Below the pieces are notes generated by a model that was not told where the DNA came from, did no database searches, and saw only the letters and a program-made list of their open reading frames with translations. Of a stretch of 64,000 nt of DNA, positions 10,404-22,613 are shown piece by piece (position 1 is the first letter of the stretch; every line of letters starts with the position of its first letter). This DNA is from Oidiodendron maius Zn (lineage: Eukaryota > Ascomycota > Leotiomycetes > Myxotrichaceae), in assembly GCA_000827325.1 (NCBI GenBank), contig KN832872.1:2280096-2344095 (forward strand), in the 5' to 3' direction. The position numbers were made by a program, and so were the translations under genes.

Positions 10404-10871
10404 TCCCAAATCAAGGAAATCAAGTAGTAGTCAAAGCTGACATACAGCATATACTGCACGGTACCGCAGTAGCGTTGAGAAAAGAGCCTGGCAATAGTTT
10501 GTGCACACATACGGCTTAGCAGGCTCCCCGGCGGGCATCGCCAGAGTTGCGATATTTAGGTAAGCGAGAGGCGAAGTCTCCACGCCCGACATTCGGAGCT
10601 GTTATAGGTTGAAGCCACTTCGATTCATGTTCACATTTCGCGTCACAAGCAGCTCTTTCGGGGAGGGGGGAAAGGAGGCAGGGTTGTTGGCTGTTGGTTA
10701 ATATACAGTACAAAGGTACTTCCGTGCCAAGATTTGTACCTGAGGTATGAACTAAATATCGACGACAAGGCAACGGCCGCTCTGCATCATCTCTTCGTTT
10801 CCGGTTCTTCTCTTCGCGGGTCCTTTCCTTCTGCCACTTTCAAACATACGGACAAGCTGCTGCAACTCTTA
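10404..10871. other. Intergenic between divergent gene relic and DUF7730 gene
   Basis: Contains G-rich stretch near 10660 and probably the promoter of the DUF7730 gene. No gene seen. Confidence 0.45.
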
Positions 10872-11940
10872 ATGAATTTATTAATTTACCTACCGTGGCT
10901 CGCCAGGGCTGTTGCCGTGTATCGGAATATAGGAATGTACAACGGCCCTCCTCGAACTGCTCGTCGCCGATCCCCGCCAGATGCGCGCATCGACCTCTCA
11001 GGTGAGCGCAACCCTTTGACGCGACCGCCGTCTCCGAGGCTGGAAGCAGAATTCGCGACAGATTCACCCCAAGCGTGCTTGCTCCTGGACGTATTGCCTC
11101 TGGAGGTCAGGCAGCTTATCTGGGAGGAGGTTCTTAGGGGTCATTACTTCCATCTCGATCTCCCGTCAAACGTCCTTACAGGAGAGATTTGCGTGTCCAA
11201 AAGTCCAAATACTTGCTTCTATGGTTCTGGCGGTTGTCGACTCCGCCTCCCAGAGAAAATAACACAGTTAGAGAAGAACTTACTACTCCCAATCCTCCTG
11301 TCCTGCAAGCAGATGTAAGTATAAGTTTGCGGCCAGCTTTTTGTCCTCTTCCATGCAGCTTAGGCTTATATTGATGACAAATAGATACTCAGAAGCTATT
11401 CGCTTTCTCTACTCAGCAAATACCTTTATAACCTCGACCCCTGCTGTTATAGAATACCTTCCAATTCTTCTTCTTCCACAACGGATCGATGATATCCGCT
11501 CACTTACTTTTTATTGGAATATTTCACTCACTCCTGGTGGTATACTTGAGCAGGAGGCCCGGGAAGCGGATCCGCGGTTTATCGGTCGCCCAGGTATCTG
11601 GAGGGCAGTATGGCAAAACATCTCGGCTATGAAGGGCTTGCAAACGCTAAACCTGAACCTTAATGTTCTTTTATTTACCTGGCAGAACATAAATAAAGAG
11701 ACTGCTACTCAGTTGTTGCTGCCTATTAGGAAGGTGGTAAGACCTAAAAAATTTATTTTGAGTCTGCCTTTTCCTGTAATGGACGGCTCACCACCAGAGG
11801 CTAATTATCCTTGGGCTGGTGTTGATGACTGGGAGGGTATTGATCCATGGGATAATTTACCTTGCACTGTTAGAAGGGTCTCCCGGAGAGAAGTTGACAG
11901 TTCATATGATGGTTCATGGATGCAGAGATGGGATAGATAG
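10872..11940 (+). CDS. DUF7730-domain protein (fungal, function unknown)
   Basis: Two exons, 10872-11314 and 11385-11940, with a 70-nt intron; 332 aa. The domain begins near residue 70 with L-L-D-V-L-P-L-E-V-R-Q-L-I-W-E-E-V-L, an F-box-like helix typical of these fungal proteins. The intron joins C-K-Q-I to Y-S-E-A-I-R-F-L-Y-S-A-N-T-F, the most conserved block of the family, which confirms the splice. The rest has L-T-F-Y-W and a C-terminal charged region. Members of this family are abundant and variable in filamentous ascomycetes and have no established biochemical role; an adaptor function is often supposed because of the F-box-like start. The start codon is uncertain: the frame is open upstream to about 10734 without another ATG. 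The short N-terminus before the domain has a hydrophobic stretch (L-L-I-Y-L-P-W-L-A). Confidence 0.75.
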
Positions 11941-12079
11941 ATTGAAGTTCTCTTTAACAACTTTACTACCCTAGCTAAGCCCTAGATCAAAATACAATAT
12001 CCGAAAATGAGTCCCTGTACTGCTCTCAATCTCTCAAAAGCACCAAATTCCAACTAAATACTTCCACTCACTCGCATCA

Positions 12080-14160
12080 GGCCTATTTTACTTTCAGAAG
12101 CTGCCTAGTTCCCAATCTTGCCATTAAGAGGCAAGCGCAAATCAACAGAGGATCTAAGTAGTAGTAAATGTGCCGTCCGCATTCATACCCGTTATCTTGC
12201 CATTGGCAAGCTGCCACGCGATGCTTCCCTAGAGAGGATAAGCCATCCGAAAACAACAAGATTGCCAGGTTCTTTGCGGCCGTAAGGGATTTAAATAAAG
12301 AGTATTCAAACCTAGTTATCCAGACTGAGACCAGTAAACCTGACCTTTGTTTTGAAGCAATTGCAGCGTGCTTCGCTGAATTCGAGCGCCGTATTACGAC
12401 CGATACAGACACCCGGAAAGAAGTAAGAAAGACTGCTTACGGAGCTTCCGAAAGAGACCAGAAGAGCTCAAATAAACAAGGGAGGCTTCCCAGGAGAGTG
12501 CTTCTATTGCAAGAAGAAGGGGCGCAGAGCCTTCGAATGCAGGAAGAAGAAGAAGGATAAGAAGGAGGGCAAGTTGACTAATTCAGGGCCCTCGACAGGT
12601 CCTTTACCTACCCCTTCAGGGGGCAGGGGACTCTCACCACCTCCAAAGCCAGTCGACGAGCCACATAGGGCTAATGGGACTAAAGAAGCCGTCTGGCTTG
12701 CCACTGCCACTGCCACGCTGGGACCTGAAATAGAGTGGGTAATCGATTCAGGATGCACGAGAAACGGCTTTCTTTGGTGACTGTAATGGTTATCGTACGG
12801 AGTCGCCATAACAGTCATTTTCAGCTTCAACACCTCCAGCAGCCTTTATAGTGGCCCAGGCCACTACATCAAGCATGGACACACTCAAGTCTGTCTTTGC
12901 GAGGACTTAAGACTATCGTACGACTTAGTATGAGTTATACAACAGCACTATTCTCGATTCCGGTGCAACTTTACATGTGTTTAATGACCGTACGAGATTC
13001 AAGGACTTTCGAGAAGCACGGGAAGAGGATGAGATCATTGCCGGTAATTGCGTGATCCCAATCGAAGGCTTTGGGACTGTTGAGATAACTGTTCGTACGG
13101 AGACAACAACGGGTCCGATTACCCGACAAATACAGTTGACGGACACTGCATATGTGCCCGAGTTCCATACAAACGTAGCCTCTCTGCGCAAGTTTATTGC
13201 TAAAGGCGTGCATTGGGATACAGAACATCTTAGGCTCACGTACGATCATGGTAAGACTTTCTGTCAGACGCCTGTCTATTTTGGACAATGGACTCTTGAA
13301 TATATCCCAATCGAACCATCAGCATGTTTCCCTGTTTCGTCCATGCAGCCGACTGAGGACATTGGGGCCATCGTACAAACAGCTAGTTTTCCCATTTCTT
13401 CAACACTCCAGCGCCCACCTACGAAGGGTACACTTATGGATTGGCATGAGCACATGACCTTTACTAGAGAGGCCTTCAATGAGGACTACCAACAGTTGAA
13501 GGAGCCTGTTATAATCAATACAACCATCGGAGCTAAGATCAGGGGCATTGGATACGGTTCGGTTACAGCCCGTATCGCGCTGCCAGACAGTAAAGAGAAG
13601 AACATCAGGATAACTAACGTGTTACACGTTCCAGACCTAGCTGGAAACTTACTCTCTATTACCCAGTTCCAGGACCGAGGGATCCGGTTGCACACCGAAG
13701 GACTAAGCACTTCGATATACGATATCACTATATCAGGGAGGTCTCGATAGACTATATCAACACCACCGATATGATCGTAGGTGCCTTGACGAGGCCTTTG
13801 CCCTTGACAGCCCCGGCGCTGAATTTAGGTGACCTACGAGCTTTAGGCTCGTAATACTGATCGAATATAAGGTGTTGATCTAACTACATAACGTCCTGAA
13901 AGGGGGGTGTTAAGGGACGCCGACTAAGGTGGCAAAGAGGCAACTGGCATCCGAATACGGCTTGAATTAGTGGTGATAACATGAATTCGGTCCCAGAACC
14001 TAGGGCTAGGACATACCGATATTTGGCGCTGAATAGCGGATGAATCACTGAATATTTGAATATATAAGGAGGCTATTCAGACGCTCTGTAGTTGGTTGGG
14101 TCAAAATACTACGTATCAGCTGCAGTTATTCCGGTGATTCGCTCCTATATGCTTAGCAAT
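12080..14160 (+). mobile_element. Ty1/Copia LTR retrotransposon fossil, broken
   Basis: An old, broken Copia-type element lying between the DUF7730 gene and the ABC transporter. Recognisable parts in order are a gag-like region with a zinc-knuckle remnant, a protease-like segment around the W-V-I-D-S-G motif (about 12740), a further protease/pre-integrase-like region (about 12950-13750), a short stretch resembling the end of pol (about 13770-13850), a polypurine tract just before 13908, and a putative 3' LTR from about 13908 to about 14158 that starts with TG, ends with CA and holds a TATATAAG box. No matching 5' LTR was found. Several breaks are present, so it is not active. Both boundaries are approximate. 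Confidence 0.75.
13908..14158 (+). repeat. Putative 3' LTR of the Copia fossil
   Basis: Begins TGTTAAGG directly after a purine-rich tract (AAAGGGGGG) and ends near CA; a TATA-like box lies at about 14060. The end is inferred from the TG...CA rule only, since there is no second LTR to compare. Confidence 0.45.
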
Positions 14161-14659
14161 GAATTACTTCAGCCAATCAGAAGAGACCTGAATCAACAAA
14201 GGTCAAAATGTCTGTTCTTCTAAAGGTTGTGGTTGAGCCCACCATCTTTATACTTCTTGACTAGACTAGTACTCCAAATATAGTCTCAGATAACTCAAGC
14301 CAATGGGCTTCAGCCTGTATAACATATTCTCTTTCATACAGCTTATGGTTATTAGTATTCAGAGCTCAAGTATCAGCATTTGAATAGGTTACTGGGAAGC
14401 TAGACTGGACTAGCTTCCGGATATCGCCAACAGTTTGACATAATGCCCAGGGGTCGTAAGGATTTACCATTCCTTGGCACTATTTCGTATATATGATACA
14501 AACTACCCCTCGCCTCATTACCAACTTATACAACCTCGCGACCAGAATGAAAGGGTTCATAGACAATTCAGATATTTAATTGAAATTAGCTTTGTACATC
14601 TTCCTGCACATAACTGGCATACTGTCTAGCTGTTACGAGAGCAACATCTCGCCTCGACC
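14161..14659. other. Upstream region of the ABC transporter
   Basis: About 500 bases between the LTR fossil and the transporter start. Likely promoter and 5' leader; no gene or clear motif recognised. Confidence 0.5.
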
Positions 14660-17600
14660 ATGACATCGCGACCTCTTGGGCTCAGAAACGACACAGTGAT
14701 ACAGTGCTTACAGCTTCAGGGTTTCGGCCCTGTGGCTGGGAATGGATCTTGCGCTGGTGAGCGCGATAGTTTTGATTTCACCCTTCTGTTTGAGCAGAGC
14801 ATACTAAGTATTGGGCCGAGTGCCTTGTTTCTCTTGGCTTGCCCGTTGAGATGGCTGCACCTTCGGTCGCAATCTCGGAAGACCGGACGAGGGGGAGTTT
14901 TTGAATTCAGCAAAGTGGTTAGTTGATAGATTTCTCTAGTTCTATGTATGATCTTTTAGCTTTATCAGATAAATTAGGAGACCTAACTAATGTGCCTACT
15001 AGGCGTGCGTCGTTGTCTTTGGCCTCTTGCAATTGGTCCTGCTTGTTCTGTGGGCGATGACCAGCCGCCAAGATGGGCAATTTGGTCAGGTGACTATTGC
15101 AGCCAATACCCTTGGTATTCTTGATGCCATAGCTCTTTGTCTCTTGGGTTTCGCAGAACATAGGCAGAGTATAAGACCATCCTCGCTCATCACACTCTAC
15201 CTGTTGTTCTCCGTCGCCTTCGATGCCGTTCAATGCAGGACTCTGTGGCTGTTGCCACATGGCCGGAAGTTACGTATAATTGCGGTAATTTCCAATTTTA
15301 GCATTGGCTTTAAGGTAGGTATATTAGTTCTGGAATTGATAGAGAAGAGAGCCTTTTTGGTCCCGCCATGGAATCAAGCACCGCCAGAATCTCTGAGTGG
15401 AACTATCAACCGTTCTCTCTTCTGGTGGCTGAATAAGCTCTTTTTAAGAGGATACAAAAGTGTCTTAAATCTCAAATCATTGTGGCCAACGGACCATGGC
15501 ATGGATTCTGAACGACTTCTGGTGCATTTGAATTCGGCCTGGAACACGACTAAGAACAAGAGGAAGAAGAACTCGTTAGCCCTCGCTATGATGAGGAGTA
15601 TCAAATGGCCTGTCGTAGCAGTGTTATTTCCAAGACTATGCCTAATAGGATTCCGATTCTCGCAACCGTTGTTACTTAATCGCATTATAGATTTCGTCGG
15701 TCAGAATGATGGTGAAGAGAAGACTAATATCAGATATGGGCTTCTTGGCGCCACTGCATTGGTTTATTTGGGCAATGCGGTGAGTACTTTAGACCCTAGG
15801 GTCTATTTAGATACACTGACTGATGGACTTCTGATTTCAGATCATCAAAGGAGTCTTCAACTACAAAAAAGTACGGGTAATGACCATGGTGCGTGGTGCT
15901 TTAATATCAATGATCCTCTCAAAGGTCCTCACAATTTCTGCAACCGCAGTAGCTGAGAAAGGACCTAATACTCTTACTCTTATAACCACGGATGTGGAGA
16001 ATATCGGTAGGTCACTGCCTCAGTGCCTTTATAAGATCCGAAGACCTCAAAGATCTCAGCAGCTATGGTAAATCCAAATTCTTAAATTAAGCGGTTCTAA
16101 TTCAGAGTTCTTCTCGTAGTGAAGGGATTCCAGGTTATGAATGATGTTTGGGCATCTCCGATTGAGGTTGCAATTGCCCTGTGGCTGCTTGAGAGAGAGC
16201 TGGGAATCGCTTGTACTGTTCCAGCCGTCCTAGCCGCTGGTACGTATTCCTTCCAGAGCTTAAAATTTGGAACTGTATTTCGTGCTGAATAAAGCCAAAT
16301 AGCCTGTACGTTTGTCATCTTTAGAATCAGCCCATCGATTGGGCGAGCTTTTGCAGCTTGGAACAAGGGAATTCAAGAACGGGTGTCACTCACCTCTTCG
16401 ATTCTTGGCAATATGAAGGAGGTCAAGCTTCTAGGGTTGACCGACCGTTGGGCAACGGACATTCAAGACCACCGGGTTAAAGAACTCGATCTTTCTAAGA
16501 AGGCCAGAATACTCAGTGTATACCGACTCGTTTTGGGTAAGTATTCATTTTTTAATAGAGAAATTTGAGGCATCACCGCTTGTGAGAGATTTGAGTTAGA
16601 AATGAGGATATTTTCTCTAATGAAAACTAACTATGGAGATAGCCAGGGTTTCAATCTATTTGACCCCAGCGGTGACTTTTGGTGTTTTCATTGCAGTCGC
16701 TCAAAGGCATGGTAGCAGTTTGTCAGTCGCGACAGCTTTTACCTCGCTCTCACTCTTATCATTACTTAGTTCACCTCTGTCTTTGATGTTCACTGCTTTA
16801 CCACAGACATCTATGGCGTTGGCCTGTTTTGCTCGAATTCAGGACTTTTTAGTGGAAGACGATAAGGATCTTGGACTGGCCATGCACAGTATGTATATTC
16901 GTAGCGAAACTCTCCGGAACTTAGATATCCCATGCATTATAGAAAACAAATACTAATCAGAAAATTTAAATAATAGACCTCGCCTCTAACGGAGAAAGAC
17001 CATCTTCTATTTTAAATCTTACAAATGAGACTGAGCTGGAAACCCTGAACCCGTCTCCAAATCAAGCGAAAGGGAATGGTGACAAAGTTATTATTTTGAA
17101 GGGTGCAGCATTTGGTGTGAAGGAAGAAGGAGAACCTATTACTCACAGGTTAAACCTAGAAGTTTCTCGCCTCTCTCTCACCATGGTTATAGGAAGAATT
17201 GGAAGCGGAAAATCGACCCTCCTTAAAGGTCTCATCGGAGAGCTTCCAACAAGGGCAGGGTCAATACAGAGTACATTCGGGGAATTAGCATATTGTGAGC
17301 AGCAGCCCTGGCTGGCTAATGGCAGCATACAGAATAATATCCTGGGATATTCGACTCTAGAAGCAAAATGGTACGAGACCGTCATCAGATCTTGCGCATT
17401 GGATAAGGATTTCGCCACGTTACCCCATGGCGACCAGAGCCTTGTTGGGAGTAAAGGCATCACACTAAGCGGTGGGCAGAAAGCACGAGTGGTAAGACTA
17501 ATCTCAAAATAAATTGCTCATATCTAACATCTTAGGCATTGGCACGAGCTATTTACTCCAGGAAAGATGTCGCAATCATCGATGATATGCTCAGTGGCTT

Positions 17601-20198
17601 GGATCGGGCCACTGAGGAGTTCGTCTGGACTAATGTGTTTGGACCTCGTGGGATCTTTCGTCAACATGAAGTTGCTGTAATTCTTGCTACACACACCGGT
17701 ACGTTTACTGTATAACAAACTCGGTATTCAACGTATGTCATGAGCCATGGCGTATTTAGATCGGTGTGAGATTCTACTAATGATTCACATTCGAAACTAA
17801 CTGTTCAAAGTTAATCATTTGCGGGACGCGGATAATATTGTTGTCCTTAGTGAAGAGGGAACAATAGCTGAGCAGGGAGTTTTTGATTCCCTGGACCTTA
17901 AGCGTGGCTATCTACAAAGCCTCATCGTTGATTCTCAAGTCGAGGGGTCTCATTCTCGCGGTGGATCTGATATTTATGAGGGTACTAGGAACGGCCCCAC
18001 TACTGTTCCAGTTAAGAGTAGCGAACCGGACGATGATTTGCTTCGGAAGACCGGAGACATGACACTTTACAGATATTACTTTGAGTCTGTAGGCTGGAAG
18101 GATGGTGTTACTATACTGGTCTTAACAATCTGCGGTCAATTCTGTGTATACTTCCCTCGTTAGTATCAGGCCATTGCTCGTCAAATTTTGAAAATGGACT
18201 AATAAACTACAGAACTTTGGATACAGTTATGGACCGAAGCAGACGCAAGACATCCAAGAGATAGGATCGGTATGTTTTATGGGGTGTATGTAATGTTTGG
18301 TATTATTGGGTTGATCTTTGCGTACTGGTCTATTTTGTGAGTGCCTCAATTTGAATATCTTACAGGCGCCACAGAATTTTCAAAGCCTATAAGCATCGAT
18401 GCAACTTTCCAAGAGAGTATAGCTGATTTACATGTTTTAGTTATTCTTTTATTGTTATCACACCAAAGTCTGGTGCCTATCTGCACCAAAAACTAGTGAA
18501 TGTTATCATGGGGTAAATCTCAATGTACTCTGATCAAAATCCTCCTGACTTACATGAATTATAGAGCTCCTCTTTCCTTCTTTGCTACAACTGATACTGG
18601 TATCACTATTAATAGGTCAGTCATATTATACCTCTATTAAATGATACTAAATTATGCAGATTCAGCCAAGACATGTCACTCCTAGATATAGGCCTTAGTC
18701 CCGGTGCCTTTCTAACACTCTGGGGTAGCTGACCTATATATATCTGTAAAAGACCAACTTTCTGACTTGAATTTCTGAAGGTCTCACATCATGCATTATG
18801 GGAATGATCCTCATCATTATCAGCCTGAAATACATGGCTGCGGTCATTCCCTTCGCTGCAATATTCCTCTATGGTTTGCAACTCTTCTATCTTCGAACAT
18901 CTCGCCAGCTTCGTTATATGGATCTTGAAGCCAAATCACCCCTCTACACCCATCTTCTTGAAACTGTTCAAGGACTCAGTAGTATCCGCTCTTTTGGGTG
19001 GACTTCTGCCACAATGTCCAACAGCCTAAAGCTCCTTGGTGTCTCACAACGGCCATTCTATCTATTATACTGCATTCAGCAATGGCTGCAATTGGTACTT
19101 GATCTTTTCACTTTCGGAATGGCTGTGCTTTTTGTGGGGATTGCAATATCGATAAGCACCACGAGTGCTGGGTCTATCGGTCTCGCTTTACTCAATATGT
19201 TGGCCCTGAATCAGTCATTAGTCACGGTCATTACTGAATGGACCGAGCTTGAGACAAGTTTGGGTGCTGTGGCAAGGCTTCGAGATATGGAAATGAATAT
19301 ACCCAAAGAAGCTCAGGATTATGAGACATTTGTACCCGAATCAAGCTGGCCGCAATGTGGGAGCATTTCTTTCAACAACGTTGCGGCCTTCTATAAGTGA
19401 GTTCTCACACAAGCAACGTAAAGTAGAATTTTCCTGACCGATTCACACAGCACCAATTCGGACCCAGTGCTACGCAATGTCTCTTTTGAAATTGCGGCGG
19501 GCCAGAAGATAGGGATATGTGGTCGAACAGGCAGGTGAGTCTAAAATCCTGCATTGAGAATAGCAATATTCTGAACAGCATACCTTAGCGGTAAATCATC
19601 TCTCCTACTCACTCTCTTCCGTCTCCTGGACCTCCGAGAAGGTTCAATAACCATCGACTCTCTTTCCGCCACCACATTGCCTCGCTCTATCCTCCGTTCC
19701 CGCCTCAACATAATTCCCCAAGACCCCGTTATATTTCCCGGTTCTGTCCGTTTAAACGCTATTCCTTCTATATACTCAATTACCTCCTCTGAAGATGATA
19801 GTATAATCACGGCCCTCACTGTTGTAACCCTCTGGGATACCATCTCCTCCCGAGGTGGGCTCGATGCAGATATGTCCAATATTCCGCTTTCCCAAGGCCA
19901 GAAACAGCTCTTTTGCCTCGCACGTGCATTGCTTAGACGGGATAAAAGTCCCATTCTGGTGTTAGATGAAGCAACGAGTAATGTAGATCATCTAACGGAC
20001 GGCCTAATGCAGAGGATTATTAGAGAGGAGTGGAAAGGGAAGACAATTATTGCTGTGGCACATAGATTGAATACTGTGATGGATTTTGATAGAATCGCTG
20101 TGCTGGAAAACGGTAGACTAGTGGAGTTTGATGCGCCGGGAAGTTTAATTAAGACAGAGGGCAGCGTCTTTAAAGAATTATGGAATAGTCAGACATAA
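14660..20198 (+). CDS. ABC transporter, ABCC (MRP-like) full transporter
   Basis: Sixteen exons: 14660-14917, 15003-15779, 15841-16006, 16120-16239, 16303-16536, 16643-16888, 16977-17491, 17536-17698, 17811-18158, 18213-18336, 18441-18512, 18565-18615, 18660-18724, 18781-19396, 19451-19534, 19589-20198. They sum to 4449 nt, an intact 1482-aa protein. Order is TMD0-like N-terminus, TMD1, NBD1, TMD2, NBD2. NBD1 has Walker A G-R-I-G-S-G-K-S-T-L-L, signature L-S-G-G-Q-K-A-R-V and Walker B V-A-I-I-D-D-M, with Asp where the catalytic Glu is expected, the usual ABCC asymmetry. NBD2 has G-R-T-G-S-G-K-S-S-L-L, L-S-Q-G-Q-K-Q-L and I-L-V-L-D-E-A-T. TMD2 shows D-T-G-I-T-I-N-R-F-S-Q-D, conserved in fungal ABCC exporters. 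It should be an ATP-driven exporter of organic anions or drugs at plasma or vacuolar membrane; substrate unknown. The RTA1 gene lies downstream, tail to tail. Confidence 0.95.
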
Positions 20199-20884
20199 CA
20201 ATCTAAATAATGAGAATACATTCATATCCACAGTTTTATCTACGAAATTACGAAACAGGTTTCTTAGCAATTCTCAACAACCCTTGAATAGTATTGATCA
20301 GACTAATTTAGTAGCAAAGGGCGTAGGCCGAGGTCGAAGACAGAAAGGAAGATTTGTGAATGCAAAGTCAGGGAGTCTGAAGGCCAGGTGTTCCTACTTC
20401 GATCCACTTGGAATGCCTTTGCTACCCAGGTCAGAAATTGAGCCTGTAGAGGCGAAATCACCATAGTTACTAGTTCATGGTTCTCGGTAACCCCAGGAAC
20501 AACATCTATAGTTTTATTTATAAAATGATAAAGATGGCTTTATCTAAGAAGTTTTATAGCAGATCCTAATAGCCCTTTAAGTACTATATAAGCTTTAGCT
20601 AAGCTTTGTAAATAAATATCCCCATTACTTTACTCAACTGAGCACCCTGTCTTTACCACTTCCTACATCTCTATAGGGTTTTAAGTTATATAGTGCAATA
20701 GTTCAGTGTTTTACAAGTGGTATCATGTAGAGTGCTAAGGCATTGAACTGCGGAAAGTCTGTAATTTTGTCGAGAGTGGGCTCCAGTAGACATGTCTCTT
20801 AGCGACTATATACCATATTTATTATACCCAATCCTGCCAGGCCAGAGGGAGTATCACCGTCCATGACAACTATGACAGCCAGGA
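20199..20884. other. Spacer between convergent ABC and RTA1 genes
   Basis: About 690 bases. The part from about 20480 to 20700 is AT-rich with TTTATA/TATAAG-like words, possibly repeat remains. The short open frame at 20284-20466 has no family feature. Confidence 0.5.
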
Positions 20885-21814
20885 TCAAGATCTGGGTTTA
20901 TTTCTCTTCCTCATCGGTGGAAACATAATCCCCGGGTGCGCAACGGTGAAGGCAATCGAAGCCAACGCAACCATCGCTCCATCCAGCACCAGAAACTCCG
21001 GCTCGTCTCTCATCCTAGAATTGCCCCAACCGCCCGCCATCTCCGGGATACGGTAGACACAACGGATAAGGATGGTGAAAAAAGCGAAGCCGATGGCCCA
21101 ACAGAAGATCCTGAATCGCAAAGGACTTCTCGCATGCTCATCATTGGGCAGTGTAGAGACATCCAAGCTCCTATCCGTTGTCCCCTCCGCCTCCACCTTG
21201 GATTCCCTTCTAGCTTTCCTCCGCCTCAGAAAGAAGTCCAAAATCACAACTCCACACACAGACATTGTAACGCTCTGCAGTGCAATCCCCACAATAATCA
21301 GCGCATCCCCCGCCGACAACAGCGCTGCGTTCGCATTCTGTGTATTGGTAGCACTCGCCGCCACTCCGCCCCCAATCGCCTGCACAATAATACTCCCCAG
21401 ATCGCTCCCAACGAAGATCCACGGGTACCACTTCGCCTTCAGCCTACTATGCTCAGGCCCACAGTAGAGCACCATATGCTTCAGCGTCAAGTATATCCCC
21501 GCAGCGAGAAAACTAGGCGCGAGTACCAGACAGCAGATCTGCATCTCGAAGCCAGGAGTAGACCATGGATTTTTGTGCATAATAAGGCGCCCGATATAGC
21601 CGACCATCTCGCCGAATACGCCAAGCCCGACCGCGAGCATGAATGTCCATGTCCGTGTTAACGTTCCGATGACTAGTTGCGCGATGAGGAGGACGGCGAA
21701 GAGTGCTGCGAAGAAGGCATTTGCGCCCAGGTCAGGGTAGTAGCCGTAGAGCGTGTCGCTGACGGGACACTCTGGTGTCACGGAGTTACAGATTTTGTAG
21801 CTGTGGTGCGGCAT
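20885..21814 (-). CDS. RTA1-like protein (lipid-translocating exporter family)
   Basis: Single exon, ATG at 21814 to stop at 20885, 309 aa, the usual length of the family. Seven hydrophobic helices are visible. Family hallmarks are Y-x-P-D-L-G-A-N at the start, G-E-M-V-G-Y-I-G-R in helix 3, the L-A-P-S-F-L-A-A-G-I-Y block, V-G-S-D-L-G-S-I-I-V-Q-A-I-G-G-G in helix 5, R-C-V-Y-R-I-P-E near helix 6-7 and a final H-P-G. RTA1/RSB1-type proteins of yeast confer resistance to 7-aminocholesterol or take part in release of sphingoid long-chain bases; the biochemical activity in filamentous fungi is unsettled. The protein belongs in a membrane, most likely the plasma membrane. It stands tail to tail with the ABCC transporter, and a second RTA1-like gene lies at 40700. 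A large antisense open frame over it is a shadow. Confidence 0.92.
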   Translation of the reverse strand: MPHHSYKICNSVTPECPVSDTLYGYYPDLGANAFFAALFAVLLIAQLVIGTLTRTWTFMLAVGLGVFGEMVGYIGRLIMHKNPWSTPGFEMQICCLVLAPSFLAAGIYLTLKHMVLYCGPEHSRLKAKWYPWIFVGSDLGSIIVQAIGGGVAASATNTQNANAALLSAGDALIIVGIALQSVTMSVCGVVILDFFLRRRKARRESKVEAEGTTDRSLDVSTLPNDEHARSPLRFRIFCWAIGFAFFTILIRCVYRIPEMAGGWGNSRMRDEPEFLVLDGAMVALASIAFTVAHPGIMFPPMRKRNKPRS

Positions 21815-22613
21815 GTTCGAGGACGGATGTTGGGGCCAGCTTTATCTGAAGCACCAAGTTCTGTTACACAATCGCCTGCTGATGAACCAGCGTACAGCGC
21901 GTTGTAGCTTAAGTGTAGAGTATTGAGTTCGGCATAGGTAAGAGGGCGACGTAGGCCCTGACGATGGCTGTGAGGGGAGAAGAAAGGAAGGAAACGAGAA
22001 AGGAAGGAAAGAACATCGAGAGGAGTAAGATAAAATGCGCCACCATTCGCGTTGCCCGTGTCGGTCAAATCAGCACGGCGTCGCATCCCACTTTGTCGAC
22101 TGCACTTTAGCCGGCCGGAGTAAGCGAACCGACAACCAGTGTCCCGCAGCATTACATACGCGAAACCAGCTTCAGTCTAAACTCTATATGATTTTAAAAT
22201 TGACCCATAAGTTTTACTACACTAGTACTATTATAATTAGACTTATTTGACGCACAGCATGTGAGAAGGACACAGATGTAAAGTACCTACTATAGTAAGA
22301 GGACCGCTCTACAGCCACACCTGTGGTTGGTAAAATTAATTTATAGCCCCGGGCGCGATTCTACGGTATAACAAGTTGAGTACTACCATTTTCGGTGCCT
22401 GGAGCATTGAAGCTACAGCCGCTTGTTTTACACAAAACATTTGTTGGCACACACTACTTCAGCCTTTTCTAGTGCTGACACCATGGTTTATTGTCATCCT
22501 GTACAGTAATATTCAGAGATTACAAGGGACTTGACTCAACTCCCTTAGAAAAATTGGCCCCCCTATCAACTCTATATATTAAAATATGCTATCTGCCTGG
22601 CGACCTTTCAACC
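21815..22613. other. Intergenic with left arm of an inverted repeat
   Basis: Holds the RTA1 promoter side, the left inverted-repeat arm at 22157-22228 and AT-rich sequence after it. No gene recognised. Confidence 0.5.
22157..22228 (+). repeat. Left arm of a 70-bp inverted repeat
   Basis: Matches the reverse complement of 26148-26217 at roughly 85% by eye. The longest shared words are GCGAAACCAGCTTCAGTCTA and ATATGATTTTAAAAT. Several differences are C/T or G/A transitions. Both arms begin, on the outside, next to a TA dinucleotide. The pair brackets exactly one gene, the HeLo-like/ankyrin gene. Confidence 0.85.

Noticed and set aside
20936-21661. 241-codon plus-strand open frame over the RTA1 gene
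   Set aside because: It is antisense to an intact RTA1 protein with all family motifs; its own translation is Arg/His/Pro-rich and without domains.
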